Source: Siphlonurus alternatus (lineage: Eukaryota > Arthropoda > Insecta > Ephemeroptera > Siphlonuridae). Taken from it: a stretch of DNA of 64,000 nucleotides. Position numbers and translations under genes: made by a program. The stretch is from positions 33,924,203 through 33,988,202 of the forward strand of contig OX463779.1 in assembly GCA_949825025.1 (NCBI GenBank), given 5' to 3'. Below, piece by piece: positions 10,666 through 26,415 of this stretch; positions within the stretch are counted from its first letter, which is position 1, and every line of letters begins with the position of its first letter. The notes under the pieces were generated by a model. It ran no database searches and was not told where the DNA came from. It saw only the letters and a list, made by a program, of their open reading frames with translations.

Positions 10666-13600
10666 CTATAGGGTTCAAAAAAATCTGAAAGGTCCTCTAT
10701 CCAAATATGTAATAAAAAAATTCATGCGGTTTTCCATTAAAGTATACATTATTTGGTATTTGTTTAATAAATATAATAATATTAGATCAAAGGATCTATA
10801 TTATATTATATTATATATTAAATACAATTTTTTAAATACATAATTATAATATATATATACGCAATATCTTTTATCACGTCATCTTTTATGGTTTGCTAAT
10901 TATTGCTCGCTTTTACTATTGTTTTAACAATGTTTAAATATTGATTTAATATTATTTAAAAGACAAGTATACCCAAAAGGCAATGCGACGTTCTCCGTTT
11001 AGAAAAAAAAAATTAATTGAATTTTCAATCGTGATATGAGATGATGATAATCGATAACAAATACAAATATTTGTTGAATCTACGTAAAAAATATCTTATA
11101 ATAATAAGATTTCAGAGAACACATTGAAGCCATTAAAACTGTTTTATCAGGATGAGAAATAACATTTGGGTGGAGAGTGATTTTTTTTTTTTTTCGTAAC
11201 ATTTCTTTGTGGTCAAGTGCCGCCACAACGGAAATTAAATTAGTGCACAATGATTCCACTCTCCACCAAGAATGGGAAACATGTATAGGATGCGAAATGT
11301 GTTCTTTACTAATTAATTACATCTTAGACCGCCAGACCTTATCTTATATAAATGTAGGGGAAAAGTTGTTGTACTTTTTTGTACTTTGACCTTTTTTACA
11401 ATCAGATTATAGTTCTGTTATAGTGTCTTAAAGCTTTTCGCTTGTTCGCTCCAGTGACTAATGGAATAACATAATTTAATAAAAAAAAACTTCACTTTTT
11501 TAATGTTTTCACATGCAAGTTAAATATATTACGATTTTAATGATTGATATGACTGCATTTTAAGTCAACTGAATTGTGGAATTATATTTTAAATTGTTTA
11601 AGCTGAGATAAATTAAAAAATATATATATAATGTATATAGTGAGTTTTTTAATTTGATAACTGCTATAGTACTTTAATTGGTTATTTGCACTGTAAAGTA
11701 ACTTAACTCTTATTATTGCGGTAAAAGTTTCTCCTCTCGCTTTTTTTTCTTGTCATATAATTTCTCTACACCTGAGTGTCATATTGCAGCGGAAGGAAGC
11801 GACGGTGAGAAAGGTGCACTTTGTAAGCAAACAAGTAGGGGACAAAGGCAGTCGCTGTAAAAATGACGTAAACTCCGGCGAGGATGCAACAGATTAACTT
11901 TTGTGAGGATAACGCGATAAGGTGCTGGTGGATTATCCTTCTACGCCTTGAGCTGTCACACACTTACGTAAATAATGATATTTGTGACACTTTATAACGA
12001 AATCTGTATATATTTTTAGTTTAAATATTTTCAACAGAATAGTCAATTTAGATAACAATTTATTATTTATATGTATAAAGGATAGGTTCTCTATACGGTA
12101 TTTCCATATTAAATTTTATTACCGCATGCAAAGTAAAATTACACAGGGCGTAATAGGTTTCCGTCTTTGTTATTATTATATATGTATATAATATATAACG
12201 TATAATATATGGTAATTTAGATATACTAGATTGTTGCTAGATATGTGACGTGGTGAATTTTATTTCTTAAATTTGTATTCAAGCATTTTATTAATGTATA
12301 CATCAACAGTACAAGACAAGCAAAGGACTGAAAAACACATGCAGTAAGAATGATTGATTTTGTATTGAAATAATTTGCAATTAAGTTGCATATTTCATAG
12401 ACAACCTCCCAATCAAAGACATCCTGCGTGAAATCTTTGTATATAAAACTGACTGACAGATGCAAACCAAGACAACGAATATTTAAAATTTACGATACAT
12501 GTTACTTCCAGTGCAAGTTCATAGAACTTTTTAGAGATCAGGAAAATAGTTCTTATATCTGAAAAAAAAATGTAATGTTTTGCACCTGAGGGTCTCATAT
12601 AATGTTTCATATATACAACATATATTTATAAGTAATGTATACGTGACCTTCAAATGTAGATTTAATATTACATTATTTCAATGTCCTTTTTCTGCTACTG
12701 TTAAAATTGATAAAAATCGTGAATAATAATAACTACATTATAATATATACGATAATACAATGGGATACGATTAGATATGGTTTAATTTCTATATACAGCG
12801 ATGCTAATCTGGCTCTATCATCATCCCATTATTAAAGCTTTTGTTTCTGTATGTGTAGGCTGGTTCAGAATGTATAAAATTAGTGTAAAAGTTCTTCGGC
12901 GACTAAAAGCGTGTTTAAGATTCCCACTGCGGTGCCATAGGTGCCTTACTTGGGCACCGACTCTGAAGACCCAACAATACGTATGTTCGCCAGAGCTTCT
13001 GATGACATCACATTGCAGACACACACTTAAATGTCACGGCTACATATTTATGTGTCGGTCCAATGTACAAAATCTCATTAACGAGATTCATCTATAAAGT
13101 CTTATTTAAGTAATATTATATTCGTACTTCATTACGCCAAGACTGTGTCAAATGGTATATCACATGAATATTGTTTTGCATTGTATGCATTATCAACTTG
13201 TTATAATTTTACTAAAATCTCAAGATATTGATTATAGTGATTCATAGTGATGAAACATTTGATAATAACATATACTAAAAAAAGATTACATTTTGATATC
13301 GAATTTATATTTGAACATGACGTCACCCAAAACTTGAGGAACTTAAGTGTACTTGTTAAGATACTGCTACATCATAGACTCATGAACTCCACCCAAAGTT
13401 TTCTCCTGCGTTAATTCAAGGCCCTTTGAGCACCATATGAGCACCAAACCCTGTGACGTCATCACAGCTGACTGGGAGAGATCAACGCGTGTGCGTGTTA
13501 CCGAACGAAGTAAACAAACAATTACTTATATTTATTCCCCTCTCTTAAGCGTCTATATTTATCAAATTAATATTTATAATAATATATATCTATAGACTGG

Positions 13601-15426
13601 GAGACACGCAGCTATCAAAATATTAAGACATCAACTTTTCCTGAATTTTCATTCGAAACAGGTTATCATTGATATCCGAGACGCGTTGTCGTTGAAAAAT
13701 TGCCGAATTATAAAGTAGCATTGTCACTTGCTTGGCTATTCTGCGGCTGCAGTAATACGGTAGTCTCTGTGAAATGGATACAGTAGATTCTCTAGATTTT
13801 TTATTTTTATCAACAGGATTCTCATTCTTTACTTTCCCACCATTGGCAGTATTAAATTTGACCACGAACCGCAAAGTCAAATTGAAAATTTTGAGATTGA
13901 AACGTTAATATTGAATACATAGTCAGACAAGAGTAAATTAAGTACATAGCAAATTTTCGCACTTAAAGAATTTTTCGATTTTCTACAATTTGAGTAATTA
14001 TAGAACATTTTTTTACAGAATCGCAACTTATTCACAAAAGCCTTGGTTGACATAAATATATTTTAGTATAAAAAATTGATAGAATACTTATTATTTATTA
14101 CACTACTGTAATCAAAATATCAATTCAAGTATAATTATATTACGTAATATTATGGCACTTCAAATTTCTAGGCTAAAATCTACACCAGATCCTTTGTAAA
14201 AAAAAAAAAAACTATATACTAATACTAAGAATTTACCTCGCTATTTCCTAATTTGTATACAATACGTACTCAAAATAAATTAATTAACATTAATTTTTTT
14301 ATTTGCAAGTTAATTTATGAATATTACACCATGTGAATTAAAAAAGTGAGTCAATAAAGGAAAAGTAAAAATTACGACGCAGTATCTGTACCGATTGAGA
14401 CTCGATCACGAGCTTGACTGGTGCACAACGAAGCCTCGCAGTGACCACCAGATTCCCTACAAGTTGCTCCGTCCGCTGGCGAGTTTTTTCGATACCGCGA
14501 GAAAGGATTAAATTTATTCTAATGCTCTGCACTTATTCACATTTCCGAACGACGTGATTTGTGTCCAACATTGTCCAAAATGTGCTATATGCTATCGTAC
14601 TGACATGTAACTGTAATTATACCATGTATCAGGTTCAATAGATCCGACAAACCTTGGTATAGTACATCTAACAATAACCTGTGTAAGATCAACGATTCAC
14701 GTATACTAACAATTATACTAACAAATAATGACTAGTAATTATGAACATAAAAGTTTAAACAGTTAGCAACGCTTGACATATTGGTGTAATATATATTAAT
14801 AACTACATAATTATAATATGTCATAAAATATATAATATATTTATTAATTAAACTTTACTATAAATTAGCTAGGGAACTTGTGGCGAATCGGTTAGAAATA
14901 AAGACGAAGGAAGATATACCCCATCGGCCCCATCCTCAAATATTTGTTTCCTTTTTCTGCCTTCTACTAATCTACTTAATAACATTACTTTTACTGGATA
15001 TTTTTCAAAATAACAGAGCTTCAGTGGTGAGATAAAAACAAAGCAAATACTAAAAATAACATTTTAAAAACGCTTACATTGTAAAAATATTAAAAACTCA
15101 CAAAACTCACAATTCATCATTCTTCGAAGTATACCGTATTATTTATATTCGTATATATAACTGGACTTACTGAAATCTAATCATGCCTAAAATAAGTTTA
15201 AAAAATAATTAAATTAATTTACAACGAGCTGGAGTAATTACGTGCAATAACAATGCATAAAAATGTCACACAAAAAATATGATATACAGCAACCACAAAC
15301 CATAATAAAATGACGTGAGTAAATATTATTTCTATCAAATAATGTTTAATGGGGCGAATTATAGGATGCATTCAGCATAAAAATTACTCAAGCATTCCCT
15401 TCGACGTTCTGTGGGCTCACTCTCAT

Positions 15427-15560
15427 TCACAACATGCCTTCATTGGATGATGAAGGTTTAATAGTTAGTACACAGGTGGGCGGGGTTGAGACCTCAATAT
15501 TTACATACATACTTCCAGTCATCACTTGCAAACTCATCAGTGTGCAGTCCGTATAGTTAC
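15427..15560 (-). CDS. Possible terminal exon of unknown gene
   Basis: On the minus strand an acceptor-like CCTTGTGTTACAG is followed by an open reading of 43 codons ending in TGA. If the preceding exon ends in phase 1, the reading begins NYTDCTLMSLQVMTGSMYV and ends SSSNEGML. Composition is less AT-rich than the surroundings, and a GGGCGGGG GC box lies within it on the other strand. No family is recognised. Its phase does not fit exon 2 of shot. It could be an alternative exon, part of an unrelated nested gene, or chance. Confidence 0.22.
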
Positions 15561-18500
15561 CTGTAACACAAGGACATAACATTATACAACATGCATGTTA
15601 ATTTGATGAAATCATCATTACTAAATTATAATTATTTACGCCACCAGTAATCAAAGGTTTATATAAAAAAATAAGTGATGACAACGCATAAAGCACGAAC
15701 ATCTAGGTCAAATAAGGATAAAAATATAGAGACAATATATCATCTAGTAAGTTTCACTTTCTGTTATAAAGAAATTAGTATACAGTCATATGATATGATT
15801 CATAAATGAAGAGAGCTCAATTGATTGTTAAGATTTCTTAGAATAGCAGGAATATAGGAGCATTAGAATGTATATTTCAATTTCCAATGTTAAAAAATAT
15901 ATAAAAGTTCTTTGACCGAATTATTCAATTCAAATTTCATTCATACATGTCCAAGTTTTTTTTTATGAATATGCGACGACCTGACTGACATTTACTCGAC
16001 GAAGAAAATCTAGGTCTACGATTTCTTTCTATAAAAGTGAGACGTCACGACCAGTGTTGACATTTGTTTATTTCATTAATTATGCTTTCTTCAGTTTCTA
16101 CGGTGCTTCCAAAATTGTTAATGAATTTTTGACACCATATATATTTTAAACTTAACTAATAATATAGACCTTTATATACAATATAGGCAATTAGTAGCTA
16201 AAGGAATTTAAGTTTCTATAATATTAACTTTCAGTACTCAAGTATTATATAATAAATAACAATTACCAAGTAATTAAATTTAATAAATACTTAAAACGTG
16301 TGGCATTTATTTACCGGTTTTATTTTATTTCAATTGGATACAAATTAATAAAAGAAAAAGGTTAAGGTTGCAACCTCTTGCAAAATAGAAAAGATTGGGA
16401 CGATAACATTTACTTTTGAATGAAATACCTATGTAATACGCTTCCTGAATTTATTTTATATTTTAAATTTGGTATAGGCGAAACATTTAAACACGAAGTT
16501 CTTAAACAATAAGTTTAAAAGCATATAATTTGCATACAATCATATTTTGCATGCAATACAAAAGTAAGAGGTATCTTTTTGTAACATTTTACGAGTTTAT
16601 TACAGTTATATTTTAAGGTTGCAAACACATAGAGATGTTTATGCACGATTACTTTTTGCACCTTAATTTTAGCAAATTGTACTTCTTGAAAGGTGACTCA
16701 TGTACAGACTCACACAAAGAAATCACGCAACGGTTTCTCTATTCACTCTCCAAGCATTTCCGCTCGAACGCACGCGGTTGTGTGACGTAACGTTACGTAA
16801 CATGCAGACCTCGTGTCAACTTCTCACAGACTATAATGCGTCCATCAATAGGTAAGTAATTAAATTATACCGCTCATACAATACACAAAAAGAAGAAACG
16901 GAATTACAAAATGAGGACCAAATATTATTATTATGAGGACCAAAAATTATTATTGAAATATGGGCTAGCAAAATCGCGAAATGAGTTTTGTAAAAAAGCA
17001 AGAATTTTTGTTGACAAATATTCCTACTGCATGCATATAAATTTTTAACCCGATCCATTTAAAACCAACTAATCAATCTCCATTCATGAAATTTCTTTTG
17101 TGATACTATCTGATATTCAAATTGACGTTGCATCGGACAGCTGAAAGGAGCAAAGGAGTAATACGATCATAGTTTTGATATCTACAAATACAAACAATAG
17201 ATTTTATAACTTAATTGTGACAGTAATAGCGAAATTTGAAAAATAACTCTGAGTAAAAGAATGTATCAGGATGGCGGTATAGCAAAAATATTACCTGTCC
17301 ATCATCAATAAATTTCACTAAAATAAAAATATTGTAGTAATTCTTATATATTATAATAATATATTGGATTGTTTGGAACATTCCGACATGCATAACTTAT
17401 TAAAAACTTCTGAGTCAATGTTATATACATACTGATTGTGAGTATATAAAATGTATACATATATGTATTAATAATTAATTATTCACATTTATGTTATGCG
17501 TTTCTCATATAAAGATAATGTAAGCAAAAATTAAAAAGAAGACAAATTTTAAATATTTCCAAAACCAATAGTTTGAACAACAAATAAAAATTATCTTCTT
17601 TCGTGACAAATCTAATGTTCCGACAAGATCACATGCATCACATTTTTGAATTAAGTATGATGCTCATTATTTCTTTATTGCGAGTGACTACACCTCCACG
17701 GCACGAGGCGCGACCACCACCTTCTTTACCTTACTGAACCACTACCCACACCTGTGTGACGTCACAAACCTTCTGATCGTCATAACGACATACTGGCTAT
17801 GCCTTATCGGGACATATAGATTCCGTGACTGTCATTTAACATATGTCTATTATATTATATAACACTTTCATTCATAGAAAAATACTCCAGTCATATTAAA
17901 ATATAAATGGAGATATTTATTTATAACTGTAATATATAATAAAATTTATTAAGGTGAAGAATATAAAAGAAAAGTTAAATTGATATAATAAAATGTCAAA
18001 ATATATTGAAAAAAAAAAAGGAAAAGCAAATCACGATTTTTCAATCCATCTATAAAGATGTAATAAAAAATTTACATAATTCTACCTAATTTATATTTAG
18101 AAAACGAAACTTCGTTTAAAATTTTATAGCGTTATTTTCTCTGCTAAAGAAAACACATTTTAACATTCTAATTTATTGATTATATAGGTAGGTATAATTT
18201 ATTAAATTAAATTGTTATTATACTATTATATAAAATTTTATGTACAAAATAATACAATTACCGAATTAGCGTGATGTTTCGCCACGAGTTGAGCGTGTCA
18301 GATCGTTCAGCAGGGAATTGAATTGAGGGCATCAGCTGACTGCAGCAGCGATCGAACGTGCAAGCCTGCATGCAGGTGGTGATCACTCTAGCCTCAAGCT
18401 CAGGTGGCAATTATATATAAATCGAATCAATAGCTGCTAATCTGCTACACTTGTATAATTCTAAGAATTGAAGCGAGGCCTTCATCAAATCAATCAGTCC

Positions 18501-18662
18501 GTACATTCATAACATGGTATAGAGTTCATCATGTTGTGCATGCATTAATAAAATGATTATGAATATTTCATAACAATAGCTTAAAGAGTGAAACTCATAT
18601 TAAATTCACTGATTCAACTTGTTAGCAGAACAGAATAACATGATAAGTAAATGTTTCAGGTG

Positions 18663-18664
18663 AA

Positions 18665-18755
<91 letters not shown>

Positions 18756-18756
18756 A
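18663..18756. repeat. (TAAA)n microsatellite
   Basis: About 23 uninterrupted copies of the tetranucleotide AATA/TAAA. It is pure, and therefore probably length-polymorphic. Confidence 0.97.
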
Positions 18757-20082
18757 AATCTAGTTCAAGTTCCTCATGCACTTATCCGTTCGTTGAAGTC
18801 TCCATATCGACTCTTATAGCAGCTATGATGGATAAACGTACAATTTTACTGTCAGTTTGAAAAAGGATGGTACGAACCCAAGTGGCAAACACGAAATCTT
18901 GTCAAAGTCTACTTTACATTTCTATCATAAGAACCAACAGCCACATCATTAAACAAATCTCCCATCATGCATGTATCAAAATATCTAACAGGACCCTTGA
19001 TCGTACCAGTCACAACATATTTTAACTCCCAGGCAAACAAGAACATGACAAAAACAATGTCGAATACAACTATAGTTAAAATCACATGCAAGTGCACCTG
19101 CGACTGAAATATGGTTCATATTATTTATATATTGCAACATTAGAAAAAAAGGAAACCAGTGTCAAGAGTCCTACTGGCGCCAGTTAAGTCTTCTGAATAT
19201 AACTTATACAATCCACCTTCTAATTATGTATCATAGAACAATGAGCTTTATTTACTTATAAAGATAAGTTGAAAAGAGTGTATGTCGCGTGACGCACGGC
19301 AACTCAGACACTTGGCAGACACAAGAGCATGGCGCCCCGTCGCTCTCTCCTACTTTATATACACCAATAACATATAATACCTATAGATGCCTGTCTTAGA
19401 TATTGGCATGCCATTATTACATCATATTTCAGTGCTAGCAAAAAAATGTATTATTTTAACGCGTATAGTAAAAAAAAAATAACAGCTGGTTAATGTTGCT
19501 CAGCTGTTGTTATGGGAAAGGCAAGGTGGTTAGCGAGAAACGAGAGGAAGTTAGAGCAAGTGGGGTCATTATCGTATGCATAGCCATTGTCAACAGTACA
19601 ATTTTCTTCAACACCCTCACTGGTGAATTTTAATAACGTCGTGGGTAAAAATAATATAAAAATTCTCTTTCACAAATAAACAATGAGAAATGATAAACAA
19701 CATGACAGGATAATTTGAAACGACGTTTCATCAACGACATTAAAATTTAATTAATTTTCTCTGTGTCTCAACAAGATTAAATTGCATAACTGTGATTGTG
19801 AAATAAAACAAATGCATGCATCTACATGTATAAATTTCAGAACTTGATATTGAATTTGAAAACACAGCATGTAAATTTAAAATGAGAAACATTTTACGAA
19901 AATGTACTTCAGCTTAGAGAACACGTTAAGAATCTATTTAAATATTTTAAATCCCTTTAAATGAATATATAAAAATATTTGATATCATCATCTTTTGCCA
20001 TTAAATTTAAAGTCTGATTGACTAAATATATCGAAGTCATGATATATATTGAATATTAATTGAGAGATTCATCTACAGCCTC

Positions 20083-20300
20083 CCAAGGTGGACCAGCATG
20101 ACACAGCAGATGAAGGAGTGCCATGTAAGGAGGTCGGTGTGATCTTCCTCCTCCAGACTGCAGGAGGGTGGGCTGGCCGGCTCCACCCCGCCCCCTGATT
20201 GCGAAACCAGATTGTCTCAGCCCGGCACGCCCACTGCGGTGCCAACCAGCAAGCTTGAATTTGTCACTGGACACACTGCTGCGATATGACACTTCAGGTG
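20083..20300. promoter_or_regulatory. GC-rich block with GC boxes
   Basis: Contains CCCCGCCCCC and several CpGs in an AT-rich neighbourhood. The minus-strand frame starting MSPEVSYRSSVSSDKF is open, but no donor in shot phase is evident. Spectraplakin genes can have internal promoters that skip part of CH1, so this is a candidate regulatory or first-exon region only. Confidence 0.25.
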
Positions 20301-23300
20301 ACATAAAAACTATAATGTTATTCATACCTTTAAATTTTTATAATAAAGTAAGTACCACCCACAGGTACTTGAATACGAAATTGAATGTCTCACATGGTAT
20401 ACAGTACAATATACAACAATGAAAATACTGTGATGTTACAATTTATATATTATACTACAACTACATGCTTGCAGTTTACAGCTTTATAAATTATAAAGCA
20501 CCATATGGTCAGTTTATATATAAACAAAAGTAGATGATTTTAATTTTGTTTTTAAATAATAATCGTATTAAAATTAAAAATAATACGAATTGCATTATAC
20601 TACTGGTAGTTTTGAAAAAAATTGTAACTTTTGACGTTGAACTATTTTCTGTAATTTCTTTGGCAGAAAAAAATTATAACATATTAATAAATAATAATAT
20701 TTATATTAACTTAAAAACTTTTCTTATACCCTTATAGAAGAGGTCGTAAAACTAAAATCAAATGATCATAAAAACTTTGATGGTCTAATTTAGTATAAAG
20801 TGCATTTTCGCTGCGAGCTGGCCGCTATATTCAATCTATAAATCACTCGGAGGACAATTAACATTCTTCTCTCATTATCATCGGACCATGCAATCACGTC
20901 CCTCGCTAGCAAGCATCACGTGCGTGACAAGTGCATGATGGACATGCATGCACATCAGCTCAGCATTTACTATAATGCATTTTCATAGTTATATTATAAC
21001 ATTAACGCTTATGCACTGAGGTATATACCGAGTATACCGACATTTTAATAACAGTAAAAAAGTAATATTAATGTGATGCTTTTGATTGCTTATTAACAAT
21101 TTGCTGCTTTTTTTTTTAAAAAAATATATATATTCTACTTTTTTATATTGGATACTATACTACTATTTAAAAATTTACCATACCACTTATAATTTAGGAG
21201 CCATTGCTTTTTTGTCCATACTAGTTAGTTTTTTTTATATGAAATTAAAGAGAGTAAAACATCAAATCATTTAAGTAGGATCAATTTACCTTTCAAAAAT
21301 ATAATTGACATCCGTTAACAATTTAATTATATTTTTAAACTAAATCAAAACCACTATATACAAACTTTTTTTTTATATATATACAACGCTTTAGTAGCAA
21401 GGTATCAATTACAGCTAGTATTAGGTCTGGACGATTAATGTATCCTGCTCTTGTTGAGAACTCAATAAACAAGAACTCGGACTGACATTGTTCTGGTACC
21501 ACGTGACTTGATGCACCGGAGGGCGAGTGGGAGGACGATGCAACAATAATATCGAGGCCATCTGGAGAACAATTCAAGTCGCGCCTGCATGCTGCATCGC
21601 GCACTGCAGCCTGTGAGAGACAACGCCCACCTCACAGCTACACATTATAATAAGAATGATCACCAATAGTAAGATTAATGTTATAAAAGTATGACGTCAA
21701 GGGCCATCAATCAAAAGAAAACTTGAGTGTCATTGTAACTAACCTATCTCAATCTTTGTTTATATTACGGCATGCAAAACAGTTTTAACTAGCATGTTTA
21801 GAGTTTGGAAAAAACAGTGGAAAATATATTCACAAAACATTACATTTTGAGTGACCTTATAACTAAAATGTAGTTAGTTTACAGAATTTCTACAGATTTT
21901 TTTGCACTTGGTGCAATGATATTACGTCACAGTGTATTGAAGTAAACCTCCCTATATAATAATATAAATAACGAAGCCGCCCGCTCACATGGAACTTCTA
22001 TGCAAATGCTGGCTGATGGTAGATGTATATAATAATGCATGAGGGCTGCTAGGAACGAGTGTGGGTCTCATTATCATACGAAAGTGCAGCAAAGCGTGGG
22101 CTTATGTGGGTCAGTCAGGTGCTGCTTGCCGTATATTATATATTACATAGACCTATTAAATTCAGCAGCCTACACAATGTATGCAGGACACGGGAATCGT
22201 TTCAATGTTGCACACACAGCGCCGCATTTTAGAACCTTGTAAAACACGACGTATTTTCATTTCGTACATTAGTCATTGCCTAAGAGTCACTAAAATAAGC
22301 TATAAATTTAGATTTATAACTTTTATAAACGTGGCTAACAGAAGAGATGGAGTGAAGAAACAGTCGGATTACAGATAGCTGCAAGTATATATAATAATGT
22401 GATTATTGATGACTCTGAAGGTCTTTTTAACAGGGCAAAATATTTTACTGTAGCAAAAATGCCGAAAATTTTATGAGTACTCAACGTCAAAATAAGCCTT
22501 TTTTTGGGGCAAAATTATAAGTTAACAAGAATTTATTTGCAATAACTTTTATATATTATAGCTTATATAGTTATAGACAGGAGTAACGTAGTATATAATT
22601 ACACAATATACAATGACAATAATAATAGCTACACATAATATATTTTATATACGCGTGTATATAATTGTATTAAATTGAATTATAATGCCAAAATTTTAAA
22701 TTTTGTTAAATTCTTTTGAAATTTTTGAGTTTTAATATTTTAAATGGTGTAAATAAATTAATAAACTATACAGTACATTTGAAAATAGATCAATCAAACA
22801 AAACGATACTTGTGCAAACCGGATACATCCATCCAATAACCTTGCTAGACAATAACAATAACAAAATAAAGGTGTTCCAATAAAAGGAAGTCAAAATTTT
22901 TTACCATTACATCCGTGATCTTACAGTTGATTGCACAAATTTAATACAATAATGTACTTAACGTTTACATACATCAACAAGCTGCAACTATAACGACGTC
23001 ATACAGTAATTAGCAATTGGAGCGTGTAATTAAAATGACAAGCTCAAAGACCGCAAGTATAATATATACACACCGCATGTACAGAGATTATTTTGTACTC
23101 TCAACAGTACACTGCACTTTGTAACATGCAATCATTATTGAACAACTTGCATTTATTCGTATATATATACTGTGATAACAAGTACAGAGTTTACTTGTAA
23201 TTTACTCTCATGATGTAAATAATTTAAGAGTCATGATTTTATATTCTACACAAGGCATTTACTATAGTTCCAGTACATCATGTATATAAAAGTTATAATA

Positions 23301-25216
23301 TTTTATATTCATCTAAAATATAACAAGTTGGGATGTAGCCGCGAGCAGGACAGGTAAATCGTGCATTATTATTTTAATGTACTTTGATCATACACAAGTA
23401 CTTCAAGTAGACAACACAAACTTAAACAAAATTATAGCTTAGGTTTGGAACATGATATTATAACAATTAGCTTGTTTCTATATTGCAACTGGAGATTGTG
23501 TTCAATTTTGGTATTTTTAAGTTTTTTTGTTTGGGCTTTATTTTTTTGTATTAGTCTTCTATAATAAAAAAATACATGATAAATTTCTGCAGGGTAATTT
23601 CTCGATCCAATGCTACAATATTTATTATTCTGTCCTTTCGTATCCGGGATTTACACCGGGAATTCTCCACCATTGTCTCACATTTTCCTGACACCACCAA
23701 GAGAGGTCACTGAGGTCGAACTACCTTCTTGCTATAAGTCTCCTTGCAATCCTGCTCCAGCGATACCATCGCACACAATCTCTCTCTCATGAAGACAGTC
23801 GATGTCCCATTATATTTATGTACGGAGCAAAGTGATCTACCTATAATCTGGAATGTTGCTGCCAACTTCATTACCTTATAAGGTAGTCAATTTTATTATA
23901 ATTCTTGTTATAATAAAATAAGACAAAAAATATATAGCCACATGATGGGTGGGCTAATTAATGTCACTCTTTATCTTGCACGTTAATTTTCAAATAAAAA
24001 TGACAAAAACATGCAACTGTTTTCTATCATTTAATGCAACGAATAAATGTTAAGATTTTAAGATGCGTGGTAAAGGCGTTATACGATTCATCATTATAGG
24101 TAATTAAATAATGCGATGGAACTTTTAATATTTTCATATATGGACATAATACAAATTGTATCTTTAAATATAAATTTAGCCATATATGATGGATGAATTT
24201 CCCCCGTCTCCTCTATATTCATGTATAGTAATTCTGTATGACTTGAGTGAGATTTCGAAGCTGATGCAGTCACTTTAAAACTATTTGTATATAACATCTC
24301 TTATACATCAGATATGAAATTCTTGCTGTTAAACCTTTTATACATACTTAGTAAATATTGATATTTCTGCCTCACGAAGAAAAAGTTTTGACAACACTGA
24401 TTCCTCTATATATGAATTTAATAGAGACATGATAAATTGTTATTTTCATTGAATAAATTATAAATAATAATTTGTTATTGGAAATAACAATAAATAAACT
24501 TTGAAGAAATTATTAATTTCAGTATTTATAACATAAGCCATTCTAAGAATATTATTAGAATGGAAATTTCATGTTTGAGAGATGATAAAACCATGTGTTG
24601 TAAATTCAACCATGTTTTTATATCACACATTTTACACGCAAAGTGTAAAGTTTATGGAGCCTCCGTGCTTTGAATGCCAATTCAGAGTGATGAAACGCGC
24701 GTGAATAAAGATGCAAGCAGAGTGAGATTTATTGCAAAATAGGCAAACTATCAATATAATTTTAAATTTTTTCAGCAGACTGCTTATACGGAGTATTTGT
24801 CAGTTATTCATACCATACAACAAGTTCTAATATAACAATTTATCCAATAAATAATTAATAAAACACAATTTATCCAATAAATAATTAATAGAAAAATAAT
24901 GTCTTCCATTATTGATATACTGTATTTCAAAATGTAAGAAATAAAATCTTGGAAGTGTAAGAAACTTCTCTTTGGTTTTTGCTCCTAAACCAAGGTATAC
25001 ATCCCATGGCAGTCCGGCGTTAATTCAGTATGCTATAAGCAAGGGTAACAAAAATATTTATTTTATTACATTAATCAATAAGAACTTGAATAAAAAAATC
25101 AAACGCTTTTTAAATGAAAAAGTTAAAAAAAAAAAATTAAAAATTTTATGTTTGACATCAAAGAAAATTAAAGAAAGCATTCACGTTCTCCAAGGATTTT
25201 GTTCTCCATTTTTACA

Positions 25217-25436
25217 GAGCAGAGAAGTGGTGCTCGTTACGTGCAATGGAGTGGTGGTAGCGGCGCCAGCTTGGCCCGCCAGACTAGAAGGCACGCTGAG
25301 GGATGGATGGCGTCTCAAACACACGTCACCGAGTGGAGATGAATGACTTGGCGGCGACGTTGGCCGCGACTGCCGGCAAGAATCTAATAACGTGCCCTCA
25401 ATGCGGTCAGCCACTTTGCATCAACATCCCTGTATA
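25217..25436. other. GC-rich island with short ORFs
   Basis: The composition rises sharply here within AT-rich intron. On the plus strand the ORF starting at the ATG near 25340 reads MNDLAATLAATAGKNLITCP and then QCGQPLC before a stop; the CPQCGQPLC spacing recalls a zinc knuckle but is too short to assign. An acceptor-like TTTTTACAG lies at its left edge. It may be an alternative promoter, an exon or an enhancer; I cannot decide. Confidence 0.25.
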
Positions 25437-26269
25437 TTTTATATTTTAAAAATTCATTACGAGAAAGCGGTATATGACTTGAGTCAACAGAGATAAAACA
25501 AGGGCGGCTTGTGGTGAGATTTCGTGTGAAACCTACATGAATAACGCTGCAATGTGGTATATAGGCTCGATAATTATATGTATAAGTGAAGAGGAAATTA
25601 TTTGGCAATCTCATTGAAATCCGTGCATGTCTACATGCACGCCAACTGCGAAGCAAATTATAATGATCTTGCATCTTTAGAATACAATATTCATCATAAT
25701 ATATGAATGTTCGTAAACTATAATATATAAAAAGCAACGAGAACATTTTGCAATACACTTGGTAATTAAACTGTTTATCTATATTATATATACGCATGCA
25801 ACTACGAATCAACTAAATTACCCAAGAATTTTGTAAATAAGGAAATGTGTAGGGATATAATAATAGTGAAGATTTTTATCCATATATATACGACGTATAC
25901 GGTATAATATATAATATAATACAACGAAACGGAACGTTATATTTTTATAAACTATAGAAAAATGTATTATTTCACATCATAAATAAATTGCGTCACAGGA
26001 AAATAAAAAATTTATAAACTCACTTATCTAAATTACAAATTTCCTGTTCACAAAATAGATTGAGAGCATACACCTATAAATTTTAATAAAGATTAAATTT
26101 CAAAATTTCAAATATTAAATTATAAATATTAAAAATTAATCAAATTTCCATAAATTTTGACACTTAGTAATTATTAAAGAAAATAGTCCGTGATATTTTC
26201 AATCCACTTTGTTCATTACTCAGGCTCCAGTTTCTAGGTGATTAACAAGAGGCGATTTATCATCTCCAA

Positions 26270-26415
26270 ATTGTGGTTAGTTTGATGGACAGGGCGGGGC
26301 TGTTATTGGCGGACCGGCTAATCAAGCGAGCTTGCAGTTGAGTTCACGTCACGTCTCGTCTCGTCATTTGGCTTTCGGTGTCACGTGGGCGTGGTTGGCA
26401 CCCCCCAAACATTGC
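26270..26415. promoter_or_regulatory. GC-box, CCAAT and E-box cluster
   Basis: GGGCGGGG, ATTGG (reverse CCAAT), TCACGTGGGCGTGG and repeated CGTC motifs fall within 140 bases. This is about 0.6 kb upstream of the plus-strand TATA site at 26963 and could be its upstream regulatory region. Confidence 0.3.

Noticed and set aside
11766..11963. Minus-strand reading with a membrane-helix-like segment (LICCILAGVYVIFTATAFVP)
   Set aside because: It has no ATG and no convincing acceptor, and hydrophobic residues are expected from T-rich sequence. Kept only as a note.
18909..19097. 62-codon minus-strand ORF with WELKYVVTGTIKGPVRYFD
   Set aside because: It reads plausibly but has no splice signals, no recognised domain and AT-rich codon use, so it was not called.
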